DNA of 38,482 nt, taken from the NCBI GenBank assembly GCA_003599015.1, contig QZIK01000105.1, positions 1 through 38,482 on the forward strand. The letters are read 5' to 3'. Of the stretch, positions 1-8,014 are shown piece by piece. How positions within the stretch are numbered: position 1 is the first letter of the stretch; each line of letters starts with the position of its first letter. The DNA comes from Desulfobacteraceae bacterium. GTDB taxonomy: Bacteria; Desulfobacterota; DSM-4660; Desulfatiglandales; Desulfatiglandaceae. The notes under the pieces are model-generated. The model was not told where the DNA came from, ran no database searches, and saw nothing but the letters and a program-made list of their open reading frames with translations. The translations under genes were made by a program, and so were the position numbers.

Positions 1-1
1 T

Positions 2-496
2 CTTGTTAACAATGCCGGGGTAAACTACCGGGTTCCTGCGCTGGAGTACCCGGAAGAACAGTGGGATCTTGTAATAAACACAAATCTCAAGGGATATGTG
101 CTTGTTTCGCAGGCAATAGTCCCCCAGATGATTGATCGAGGATACGGCAAGGTTATCCATATGGGCTCCATTTTAGGTAAAATAGCTCTTCCCAATCAAC
201 TGGCGTATGCGGCATCAAAGGGCGGCGTCAATCAGATCACCAAGGTTATGGCCCTTGAATGGGCAAAAAAGGGGATCAGGGTTAACGCCATAGGACCCAC
301 TTATTTTGCAACAGATCTTAATGTCCAGATAAGAAATGACCCAGATAGATTCAAATTCATAAATGAAAGGACCCCGATGGGAAGGTGGGGGGAACTCCCT
401 GAGCTAGAGGGGGTGGTTATTTTTCTGGCGTCCAATGCATCGGATTTTATAACAGGACAGACGATCTATATAGACGGCGGATGGACTGCCTGGTAG
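2..496 (+). CDS. SDR family NAD(P)-dependent oxidoreductase, 5' end cut off by the window
   Basis: This is the C-terminal two thirds of a classical short-chain dehydrogenase/reductase, open from the first bases of the window. The visible part starts at the NNAG motif that ends beta-strand 4. It continues with the catalytic Ser in MGSILGK, the YAASK catalytic Tyr/Lys pair and the family C-terminus FITGQTIYIDGGW. Such enzymes oxidise a hydroxyacyl or alcohol group to a ketone, or the reverse, with NAD(P)H in the cytoplasm. The nucleotide-binding TGxxxGxG segment lies outside the window. The stop is followed 12 bases later by an acyl-CoA ligase with a strong ribosome site, so the two are probably co-transcribed and act on one pathway. 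A FabG-like 3-hydroxyacyl-CoA dehydrogenase role is plausible, but the substrate cannot be read. Confidence 0.93.
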   Translation, partial: LVNNAGVNYRVPALEYPEEQWDLVINTNLKGYVLVSQAIVPQMIDRGYGKVIHMGSILGKIALPNQLAYAASKGGVNQITKVMALEWAKKGIRVNAIGPTYFATDLNVQIRNDPDRFKFINERTPMGRWGELPELEGVVIFLASNASDFITGQTIYIDGGWTAW

Positions 497-508
497 AAGG
501 GAGGGGAG

Positions 509-2203
509 ATGAAATCCATCTATAGTCAAAAGCCCTGGCTGAAGAATTACCCTGACCGTGTGCCGCATGAGATGGATGTTCCGACCGGGACTTCACTTGA
601 TGATTTCAAGGCCGCCGCGGCTGCCAGGGCCTATGGTCCGGCCGTCTATTATTTTGATTATCCGGTTACCTACGGCGAGATGGAAAGATTGTCATCCGGC
701 TTTGCTGCGGCGCTGGTGGATCTGGGTGTAAAGAAGGGGGACAGGATAGTAGTTGACCTTCAAAATATCCCCCAGTTCCCCATTGCGGTTTACGGCTCCT
801 GGAAGGCGGGCGCCACCGTAGTCCCCATAAACCCTATGTACAAGGAACGAGAGATATCCTACTTTCTGAAGGACTCGGGTTCGACTGTTTTTCTTGTCAT
901 GGAAGAGACGGCGGCAGGTCTTGACCTCAATTCCTTTGCAAATACATCTTTGAAACACGTCATTACTGCCTCGGCCCTGGATTTCATACCTCAGGGAGCT
1001 CAGATCCCAGGGGCGATTGCACAGCTCCAAAAGATCCGTCTCCCCGGTACACTTGACATGATGGAGATCATCAGGAAATATGATGGCCTATCTGTCGCTG
1101 ATCCTGGTCTTGGGCCCTCTGACCTTGCATATCTGACTTATACCTCGGGAACAACCGGCCCCCCTAAAGGAGCCATGAACACCCATGGAAACATAGCCTT
1201 TAACGCCAGGGTATATGAGGTAATGCAGAAGCTCGAGGAAGATGATGTTATCCTTGGAGTTGCCCCTCTTTTCCACGTGACTGGAGAGGTGGCTCACCTT
1301 GCCTCCGCAGCCCTTATGGCGATTCCGGTGATCCTTTATTATCGTTTTGATCCGGCCGAGACTCTTAGGCTCATTGAACGATGGAAGGCTACTACTACGG
1401 TTGCCGCAATAACGGTTTACATAGCACTTATGGGTCATCCGGACATGGGCAAAAGAAACCTTAAAAGCCTGGTAAAGGCTTACAGCGGAGGTGCTCCTGT
1501 TTCAGATGCCCTTGTAAAAAGGTTTGAGGAGGTAACCGGACTGTACATTTACAATGTTTACGGCATGACAGAGACCAATTCTCCTTCCCATATAGTACCG
1601 TGGGGCATGAGAGCTCCGGTTGACAGGGAGAGCGGGGCGCTTTCCGTGGGGGTCCCTGTGCCCAACTGCACGGCCAGGATAATGGACCTGGAAAACGGTG
1701 CCGCGGAGCTTCCCCCAGGGTCAGTTGGTGAGATAGTTGAAACAGGCCCAATAGTGGTTCCCGGATACTGGAACAAACCGGATGAGACAAGGCACGCAAT
1801 AAGGGAGGGATGGCTCTACACAGGGGATGTCGGCAAGATGGATCAGGACGGATGGTTCTACCTGGTTGACCGCAAAAAGGACATGATAGTTGCATCAGGT
1901 TTCAAGGTGTGGCCCAGGGATGTTGAGGACGTAATCTACCAACATCCGGCTGTAAGGGAGGCGGCTGTCGTAGGAGAGCCAGATCCTTACAGGGGGGAAA
2001 CGGTTAAGGCCTATGTGGCGCTCAAGAGTGATATGGAAGGAAGCATAACCCCCGAGGAGATTATTTCCTTCTGTAAAGCACGGATGGCTGCCTACAAATA
2101 CCCAAGGTCGGTTGAGTTTGTACCTGAAATCCCAAAGACCCTTACAGGCAAGTTTTTGCGCAGATCCCTCCGGGAAAGAGGTAATGAAGGGAAGGGTGCC
2201 TAG
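509..2203 (+). CDS. AMP-forming acyl-CoA synthetase/ligase (ANL superfamily)
   Basis: This 564-residue enzyme has the normal length of an acyl-CoA synthetase, which makes an acyl-adenylate from a carboxylic acid and ATP and then the CoA thioester. Visible motifs in order are the phosphate loop YTSGTTGPPKGAM (about residue 211), the adenine-binding YGMTE (about 351), the hinge region TGDVGKMDQDGW followed by DRKKDMI (about 440-460), and the catalytic lysine region PKTLTGKFLRR near the C-terminus. The start is fixed by GGGAGGGGAG just upstream of ATG 509. It lies between an SDR and a 4-hydroxybutyryl-CoA dehydratase homologue, so its product is probably the CoA thioester used by those enzymes. 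The chain length and type of acid cannot be decided from sequence. Confidence 0.93.
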   Translation: MKSIYSQKPWLKNYPDRVPHEMDVPTGTSLDDFKAAAAARAYGPAVYYFDYPVTYGEMERLSSGFAAALVDLGVKKGDRIVVDLQNIPQFPIAVYGSWKAGATVVPINPMYKEREISYFLKDSGSTVFLVMEETAAGLDLNSFANTSLKHVITASALDFIPQGAQIPGAIAQLQKIRLPGTLDMMEIIRKYDGLSVADPGLGPSDLAYLTYTSGTTGPPKGAMNTHGNIAFNARVYEVMQKLEEDDVILGVAPLFHVTGEVAHLASAALMAIPVILYYRFDPAETLRLIERWKATTTVAAITVYIALMGHPDMGKRNLKSLVKAYSGGAPVSDALVKRFEEVTGLYIYNVYGMTETNSPSHIVPWGMRAPVDRESGALSVGVPVPNCTARIMDLENGAAELPPGSVGEIVETGPIVVPGYWNKPDETRHAIREGWLYTGDVGKMDQDGWFYLVDRKKDMIVASGFKVWPRDVEDVIYQHPAVREAAVVGEPDPYRGETVKAYVALKSDMEGSITPEEIISFCKARMAAYKYPRSVEFVPEIPKTLTGKFLRRSLRERGNEGKGA

Positions 2204-2243
2204 AATAAGCCTGTCAGACATTTCATCTCAGAAAGGATTGCCA

Positions 2244-3743
2244 ATGAAACTTAAAAACGGCGCAGAATATATATCCAGCCTCAGAAAGATCAAACCAAGA
2301 ATCTATTACAAGGGTGAATTGATTGAAGACGTGACACGCCATCCTGCAACTGCTCCCCATGTTCGGTGCGCTGCCATGACCTATGCCCTTGCAAGCGACG
2401 ATAAATACAAAGACCTTGCCCTTGCTACATCCCATCTTACGGGCCGTACCATAAGCAGGTTTACCCATGTCCACCAGGGGGTGGAGGATCTCATCAAAAA
2501 GGTAAAACTTCTCCGTGTTCTTGGGCAGAAGACCGCAAGCTGTTTCCAGCGGTGCGTGGGGTTTGACGGCATTAATGCAACCTATTCGGTCGCCTATGAA
2601 ATAGATCGCAAATACGGCACAGACTATCTGGAGAGGTTCAAAAAATGGTTGATCCACATCCAGGATGAAAATCTCATGGTTGTGGGCGCCATGACCGACC
2701 CGAAGGGCGACCGTTCCAGAGGCCCTGCTGATCAGGCAGACCCGGATCAGTACGTGCATGTGGTCGAGCGCAGGGACGATGGGGTTGTAATAAGGGGGGC
2801 CAAGCTTCACATGACGGGAGCCGTCAACTCCCATGAGATACTTGTGATGCCCACAACAGCCATGGATGAGCGTTCGAAAGATTATGCGGTTGTCTGCGCT
2901 GTACCGATTGATGCCTCCGGCGTAACCCTGATCTTCGGAAGGCAGGCCAACGACGACAGAAGGGACAATTACGAACGCATAGATTCCGGAAAGCCTGTTT
3001 TCGCAGCAGTAGGGGGAGAGGCCGTCATAGTCTTTGAGGACGTATTCGTACCCAGGGACAGGATCTTTATGGACGGAGAGACGGATTTTACCGGGACCCT
3101 TGTCTATCGTTTTGCAGCCCATCACAGGGCTAATTACGGTGCCTGTAAAACAGGCCTTATGGATGTGTTAACTGGTGCAGTCACATACCTTGCCCAGATT
3201 CAGGGTACCGAGAAGGGTTCCCATGTGAAGGATAAGATAACAGAGATGATTCATCTTTGCGAGACACTCTACAGCTCCTCCATTGCATGCTCGGCGGAGG
3301 GGTGGCCGACGCCTTCAGGGGCGTATATGGTTAATACCATGCTCGCCAACGTGTGCAAGCAGAACGTGACGCGTTTTCATTTTGAGGTGGCCCGCCTTGC
3401 GCTTGACCTTGCCGGCGGATTTATCGCAACCCTTCCCAGCCAGTACGATCTCGAAAGCGAGGACGTAGGCCAAATGGTGAAGAAATACTTCTCGGGAGTT
3501 CACGGCATCCCCACCGAGCACCGCATCAAGATAGCACGTCTCATAGAGGCCATGACCGGGGGAACTGCCCTTGTTGAGTCCATGCACGGGGCAGGTTCTC
3601 CGCAGGCACAAAGAATTATGATCCTACGGGAAGGAGACCTTGAGAAAAAGGTCAGACTTGCCAAGGCCCTGATTGGTATTCCCAGCAGGAAAAAGGCTGC
3701 AAGACCAGCCGCCGGCAAGGCCGCTTCCAAAGGGAAGCAATAG
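2244..3743 (+). CDS. 4-hydroxybutyryl-CoA dehydratase family radical enzyme (AbfD-like, FAD and 4Fe-4S)
   Basis: This 499-residue protein matches the flavin and iron-sulfur dehydratase family typified by clostridial AbfD (about 490 residues), which dehydrates 4-hydroxybutyryl-CoA to crotonyl-CoA by a ketyl-radical route. The AbfD cluster ligands known from the family (C99, C103, H292, C299) have counterparts here: C100 and C104 in TASCFQRCVGFDG, and H294 and C301 in HHRANYGACKTG. The active-site residues Q101, Y296 and K300 correspond to Q102, Y298 and K302. The conserved C-terminal block ESMHGAGSPQAQR is also present. The frame is open from 2112, but ATG 2244 starts the family-like sequence after a GAAAGG, so I chose it. 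The basic Ala/Lys-rich tail is probably disordered. A 4-hydroxybutyrate substrate is likely but not certain, because many deltaproteobacteria carry divergent paralogues. Flavin monooxygenases of the HpaB type share the fold but lack these cysteines. Confidence 0.9.
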   Translation: MKLKNGAEYISSLRKIKPRIYYKGELIEDVTRHPATAPHVRCAAMTYALASDDKYKDLALATSHLTGRTISRFTHVHQGVEDLIKKVKLLRVLGQKTASCFQRCVGFDGINATYSVAYEIDRKYGTDYLERFKKWLIHIQDENLMVVGAMTDPKGDRSRGPADQADPDQYVHVVERRDDGVVIRGAKLHMTGAVNSHEILVMPTTAMDERSKDYAVVCAVPIDASGVTLIFGRQANDDRRDNYERIDSGKPVFAAVGGEAVIVFEDVFVPRDRIFMDGETDFTGTLVYRFAAHHRANYGACKTGLMDVLTGAVTYLAQIQGTEKGSHVKDKITEMIHLCETLYSSSIACSAEGWPTPSGAYMVNTMLANVCKQNVTRFHFEVARLALDLAGGFIATLPSQYDLESEDVGQMVKKYFSGVHGIPTEHRIKIARLIEAMTGGTALVESMHGAGSPQAQRIMILREGDLEKKVRLAKALIGIPSRKKAARPAAGKAASKGKQ

Positions 3744-3808
3744 ATGCGGAGCTGAGTGATATCGGCATTGTAATAAGTTGATCTTAAAAGAAAATAAGGA
3801 GAACCCTG

Positions 3809-4150
3809 ATGGGTGAACAAACAGCTTTGAATCAAAAGAGATTGGAGCTTATCAAAAAATTCAGAGGCGTCGCTCCTGAATTCATGGCAGCCGAGTTTGA
3901 GGTTTTACAGAAGACATATCAGGATGGGGCACTGAGCATAAAGGTCAAAAGACTCATGTCCCTTGCAATTGCCCTCAGGGCAGGATGCACCAACTGCATC
4001 CTTGCACAGACGCAGTATGCCCTAGATTCAGGCGCATCTCGGCAGGAGATTGTCGAGACCCTCCAGGTGGTAACTGCCATGAGCGGAACCACGGGAATTG
4101 CCGAGTCGTTGAGGGTAGTCGAGTTTCTGGACGAGAAGGGAATGCTGTAG
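3809..4150 (+). CDS. Carboxymuconolactone decarboxylase/AhpD-like protein (His to Gln variant)
   Basis: A 113-residue all-helical protein of the CMD/AhpD superfamily. The start at ATG 3809 is supported by TAAGGAG eight bases upstream. The central motif reads GCTNCILAQ, a CxxC that in AhpD is the redox disulfide. The family usually has His four residues after the second Cys (CxxCxxxH), and here it is Gln. The Gly-rich part after GASRQEIVETL fits the family C-terminus. It follows the radical dehydratase gene and probably ends the same transcript. The loss of the His, which serves as a proton relay in AhpD, argues against a standard alkylhydroperoxidase role. It may protect the oxygen-sensitive dehydratase or act on a lactone or CoA ester, but both are speculation. 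Confidence 0.8.
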   Translation: MGEQTALNQKRLELIKKFRGVAPEFMAAEFEVLQKTYQDGALSIKVKRLMSLAIALRAGCTNCILAQTQYALDSGASRQEIVETLQVVTAMSGTTGIAESLRVVEFLDEKGML

Positions 4151-4181
4151 GGATATCCCCGGCGCATCGATCGTGCAGAAC

Positions 4182-4628
4182 TCATAGGCGAATCTCAGGA
4201 GGTGTCTGATTTATGATCAGCCAGTAGAGTCCTAATTGCCTTACCGCATCAGCAAAACGATCGAACTCAACTGGCTTGCGCACATAGCTGTTGGCGCCCT
4301 TCAGGTAGCTGGCGATGATGTCTTCTTCTTCGCTGGAGGAGGTAAGTACCACAACAGGGATCAGTCGGGTACGCTGATTGGACCTCAGGCGTTCCAGCAC
4401 CTCCAGACCTCCCAGCTTGGGAAGCTTCAGGTCCAGCAGGATAAGCTGGGGTAAGACATTACGGTCCTGTCCGGCATACGCCCCGTTCTTAAATAAGTAG
4501 TCCAGTGCTTCGACGCCGTCGCGGGCCACGATCACATCGTTCATGATGTTGTTTTCCTTGAGTGCGAGGAGGGTCAGTTCCTCGTCGTCAGGATTGTCTT
4601 CAACAAGCAGGATGGTTTTTCCTTTCAT
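4182..4628 (-). CDS. Single-domain response regulator (Rcp1/CheY-like)
   Basis: A 148-residue stand-alone receiver domain. The acidic pair lies in LLVEDNPDDEE (E10, D11), the phospho-acceptor is D66 in QLILLDLKLPKLGG, and the switch residues are T96 in VVVLTSS and K118 in YVRKPVEF. The long loop between the acidic pair and D66, and the DNPDDEEL start, resemble the Rcp1-type regulators that partner phytochrome-like kinases. There is no output domain, so it probably acts by protein contact or passes phosphate on. ATG 4628 lies two bases after the stop of the kinase gene, with GGAGGT inside the kinase's last codons as ribosome site. This implies translational coupling and a direct kinase-regulator pair. 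Confidence 0.93.
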   Translation of the reverse strand: MKGKTILLVEDNPDDEELTLLALKENNIMNDVIVARDGVEALDYLFKNGAYAGQDRNVLPQLILLDLKLPKLGGLEVLERLRSNQRTRLIPVVVLTSSSEEEDIIASYLKGANSYVRKPVEFDRFADAVRQLGLYWLIINQTPPEIRL

Positions 4629-4630
4629 GA

Positions 4631-6946
4631 TCAAACCTCCAGTGTAAAATAAAATGTGGCCCCCTGATCCGGTGACCCTTCGCCCCATATACGGCCTCCG
4701 TGACGGGTGACAATGCGTTTGACCGTTACCAGTCCTATACCGGTTCCGGGAAATTCTTTCACTCCGTGGAGACGCTGAAAAGGTGAAAAAAGTTTGTCGG
4801 CATATGCCATGTCAAAGCCGACGCCGTTGTCCTTCACAAAAAACGCTCGTTCCCCAGCATCAACACTCATGCCGACTTCAATTGTCGCATCGGAACGAGT
4901 TCCTGTAAACTTCCAGGAGTTGTTCATTAAATTCTCCAACATTATGCGCAGAAGGTGCAGATCCCCTCTGACCGTCATCCCTTGTTTAATTACAAACCTG
5001 ACATGCCGTTCAGGGTTGCCATCCTGTAGCTCCGATGCAATCTTCGTGGCGAGCCTGCTCAGGTCAACCTCCGTAAAATTCATCTGGCAGCGTGTGATCC
5101 TTGATAGGTTCAGCAGATCATTTATTAATTCACCCATTCGGTGGGATGCCGCCTTGATGCGTTCCAGATAATGTTTTGCCTGGTTGTCGAGCTTTTCGCT
5201 GTAGCTTGAATAAAGAGCAGCGCTGAATCCGTCCAGCGCCCGTAAAGGAGCGCGCAGATCATGGGAGACTGAGTATGCAAAAGCCTCGAGTTCCTGGTTG
5301 ACTGCCTGCAGCTGTGCAGTACGGGCACGGACCCGGTCTTCCAGTTCGAGATTAAGCCTCTGGATTTCTTTTTCAGTCCTTTTCTGCTCTTCCACGATCC
5401 TTGCCAGTTCCATGCGTGACTGCTCTGCGGCATCCAGCAAACGCCTCAGTTCGGCCTGAGCCTCCAGAATCTCCTTTTCAGCCTTCTTTTTCTCGCTTAT
5501 GTCTATCCCGACACCTATCAAAAACTGCTTTGCTTCTATGATGACCCTGAATCCGGTAAAATAGTAAGGGGTACGTGAACCGTTTTTGGATACGAATAAG
5601 GCCTCTACGGAAGCCTCCCCCGAAATGAAAACATCTTGTATCCTTTCTGCCACGAGCCTTCTGTCTTCGCCTTCGAACAGATCAAATGGTTTTATTTTTC
5701 TTATTTCATCCGCAGAGTACCCGGTTATCTTTTCGAAATTCTTATTCCAGCGGATGAAGACCCCTTCGGTATCAAAAAGATAGAAGACCCCCGGCAGGCT
5801 GTTTATTACATAGTCTGAGAAGTCCCTTTCCCTCAAAAATTCGTCTCTGGATACGGTGGTGGCCTTCAGCCTCTCGCTCATTCGGTCAAAGGCCCTTGAC
5901 AGCTCCCCGATTTCGTCTTTGGCGTCTGTTCCCACTGCAACACCGAGATTGCCCCGCCCAATCTGCTCAGCGCCAATTACAAGCTCTTGAACAGGCCTGG
6001 TAATGCGCCGGGCGAATAAAACGGCCAGGATTCCCGCTGCCATGGCGATAAAAAAGGTAGTCCCTGCTATAATCCACGCCAATCTTACAACCGGCCCATA
6101 TGCCTCAGCCTGGTCCACCTCACTGATTAAGCAAGCCTTGTATTCAGGCAGCCATTTAAAAGCTCCGATAACAGGAACTCCCCTGTAGTCCCTGTAAAAA
6201 CCCACACCGTCCCGCCCGCTGAGTCCTGTCTTGACTCCCCATGTGCGCACTGCTTTCTTGAGTGCATATCCTTTTCCAAAGCGGGGCTCGGTAATAAAAA
6301 AGTTGAAGTGATTTACGAGATAGGTGTCTTCTGTTCTGCTGTCCAGGCTCTGAAGCGCCATGATCCCTGATAGCTCTGCCAAATCAACCCGACCTGCGAG
6401 AACGGCAATAAGGTTTCCGTCTTCACCCTTTATGGGGGTGCCTATGGTCATGGCTGGTTGATCCAGCGCAGGTGAATAGTAAATGCCCTCAACGAAGGTG
6501 CGGTACTTGCCTTCTCTGAAATAGGACTGGTTTTCACGATACTTGCCTTCCTGTCTCTCGTCGGTTGAAGCCAGTATGATGCCGTGCCTGGGACATATAA
6601 CGAAAAGCTCGAAAAAACCTCCGTACTTGAGACGTGGGAGCAGATGCTGGCTTATGAGCTGCTCGTGGGAATGATTATATTGAGGGTTGGAGGTTTCATG
6701 GGTCGCCATGACGTCGGCATACAGCTTCAACAAGGGTCTTTGGGAAAGCTCTTCAAGGCTGGTCTTGTTGCCTTCGATCCATCTTAACATATCACTGCTC
6801 TTGAGAAGGTTGATGGAGACCAGGTGCTGGACAGTTTCCTGTTTTATGATGCGTCTGCCGTTTTCGTAGGAGAAATATCCGACTGAGACCGTGGGAAAAA
6901 CGGCAAGCACAAGAAAAAGAATTATCAGCCGGGGGGTTAGTTTCAT
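4631..6946 (-). CDS. Membrane sensor histidine kinase: Cache-HAMP-PAS-HisKA-HATPase
   Basis: This 771-residue kinase has a first membrane helix at about residues 7-24, a periplasmic Cache-type sensor at 30-285 (note AMTIGTPIKGEDG, a family-like turn), a second helix at 288-311, HAMP at 308-363 and PAS at 375-485. A coiled coil follows at 485-550, then HisKA with the phospho-acceptor H562 in YSVSHDLRAP and a HATPase with NLMNNSWKF, VKDNGVGF and GTGIGL. The H-box and the phrase LFSPFQRLH are typical of phytochrome-like kinases, which agrees with the Rcp1-like regulator next door. Its start overlaps the end of the upstream binding-protein gene by four bases (ATGA). The lipoprotein therefore probably delivers ligand to the Cache domain. 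The signal is unknown. Confidence 0.93.
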   Translation of the reverse strand: MKLTPRLIILFLVLAVFPTVSVGYFSYENGRRIIKQETVQHLVSINLLKSSDMLRWIEGNKTSLEELSQRPLLKLYADVMATHETSNPQYNHSHEQLISQHLLPRLKYGGFFELFVICPRHGIILASTDERQEGKYRENQSYFREGKYRTFVEGIYYSPALDQPAMTIGTPIKGEDGNLIAVLAGRVDLAELSGIMALQSLDSRTEDTYLVNHFNFFITEPRFGKGYALKKAVRTWGVKTGLSGRDGVGFYRDYRGVPVIGAFKWLPEYKACLISEVDQAEAYGPVVRLAWIIAGTTFFIAMAAGILAVLFARRITRPVQELVIGAEQIGRGNLGVAVGTDAKDEIGELSRAFDRMSERLKATTVSRDEFLRERDFSDYVINSLPGVFYLFDTEGVFIRWNKNFEKITGYSADEIRKIKPFDLFEGEDRRLVAERIQDVFISGEASVEALFVSKNGSRTPYYFTGFRVIIEAKQFLIGVGIDISEKKKAEKEILEAQAELRRLLDAAEQSRMELARIVEEQKRTEKEIQRLNLELEDRVRARTAQLQAVNQELEAFAYSVSHDLRAPLRALDGFSAALYSSYSEKLDNQAKHYLERIKAASHRMGELINDLLNLSRITRCQMNFTEVDLSRLATKIASELQDGNPERHVRFVIKQGMTVRGDLHLLRIMLENLMNNSWKFTGTRSDATIEVGMSVDAGERAFFVKDNGVGFDMAYADKLFSPFQRLHGVKEFPGTGIGLVTVKRIVTRHGGRIWGEGSPDQGATFYFTLEV

Positions 6947-7950
6947 TGGGATCCGACTCTGTAAACCTCTTTCAAAAACCTCAGGTTATAGGGCTCGCCT
7001 GAATCAAGAGGGCGGGCCAGAAGCCCCTGTTCGGACATGACCTCGACCATGCTCTTCCACATCTCCGGGGTCATCCAGCCCAGATAATCCTCACCCGTGT
7101 GCACCAGAGGCAGCATGGCCTCCATCATGGCGTTCTGCAGCTCCGCATCCTTGGTCCGGGTATATTTTAATGTGATTTCGACTGCCTTCTGGTAGTCCTC
7201 AACGGCCTCCTGCCAGCCTTTAAGTGAGGCACGCAGAAACCGGGTTATCAATTCAGGCCTTTCTGCAATTATCTTCTCCGTTGTAGCCAGGGTATCTGAG
7301 TAAAAACGAATGCCGTAATCATCGGGCCGGATGAGATTGAGTCTCAATCCTTTTTTTCGCATCTTGATAAGCCCGCCTGTGACATAGCAGGGTGTGACGT
7401 GGACTTCTCCATCGTAGAAAGCAGTATAAGCCGGATCATAAGGTACGATCTCGACCATTGATATGTCCAGTCCAAGTCTTTTCATCATTGCGCGAAATCT
7501 GAGGGCAAACTCCTCCGCTCCACCCTCTCCGGCGGCGGCAACCTTCTTTTTCAGGAAATCTCCGGGGCGCAATATATCCGAATCGTTTTTAGCCACAAAG
7601 ACCACGGCGCTCCTTCGGTAGATGGCTGCAATCGCGGTCAGAGGTTCCCCCTTGCTTCGTTCTTTGATGATTATTTCCGGGGTGAGCACGCCGAAATCAG
7701 CCTGGCCTGAGATAACCCGCCGTACAATGTCCACGTCCTGTCCGCCTTCCAGAAACTTGACCTTGAGATTCTCCTGGGCGTAATAGCCCTTTTCCTGGGC
7801 CATGTAAAAACCTGCAAACTGCGCCTGGTGCGACCACTTGAGCTGCAATGTGACCTCATCAGTAGCGACAGGAAGCGGCTGCTGCGTGCAGCTCGGCAGC
7901 ATGATAATCGAGGCGAGGAGTAAGGTTAAGAGCATCTTCACCCTGTTCAT
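6943..7950 (-). CDS. NMT1/THI5-type ABC-transporter-like substrate-binding lipoprotein
   Basis: A 335-residue periplasmic lipoprotein with a signal peptide ending in the lipobox LPSC (lipidated C21). It is followed by the NMT1/THI5 hallmark LQLKWSHQAQFAGFYMAQEK and GYYAQENLKVKFLEGG. Family members bind pyrimidine or thiamine precursors, or sulfonates and nitrate-like ligands, and normally feed an ABC permease. No permease or ATPase is nearby. Instead the gene overlaps the Cache kinase by four bases and follows a hybrid kinase by 64 bases. A sensory rather than transport role is therefore likely; related NMT1 domains are known fused directly to histidine kinases. The phrase QLKWSHQAQFAG is typical of those sensory relatives. 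The ligand is unknown. Confidence 0.9.
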   Translation of the reverse strand: MNRVKMLLTLLLASIIMLPSCTQQPLPVATDEVTLQLKWSHQAQFAGFYMAQEKGYYAQENLKVKFLEGGQDVDIVRRVISGQADFGVLTPEIIIKERSKGEPLTAIAAIYRRSAVVFVAKNDSDILRPGDFLKKKVAAAGEGGAEEFALRFRAMMKRLGLDISMVEIVPYDPAYTAFYDGEVHVTPCYVTGGLIKMRKKGLRLNLIRPDDYGIRFYSDTLATTEKIIAERPELITRFLRASLKGWQEAVEDYQKAVEITLKYTRTKDAELQNAMMEAMLPLVHTGEDYLGWMTPEMWKSMVEVMSEQGLLARPLDSGEPYNLRFLKEVYRVGSQ

Positions 7951-8014
7951 ATGCGACTCCCTGCTACTATCATTTGTCTGGCATTGATAAAAAAGGATCC
8001 GTACTTTAACTTTT

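Noticed and set aside
2112-2243. A longer start for the radical dehydratase overlapping the ligase end
   Set aside because: The extra 44 residues are not part of the family and overlap the ligase C-terminus. ATG 2244 fits the family start.
2223-3125. A 300-codon open frame on the minus strand, opposite the radical dehydratase
   Set aside because: The dehydratase on the plus strand shows all family motifs. The opposite frame has no recognisable domain and no ribosome site, so it is a shadow.
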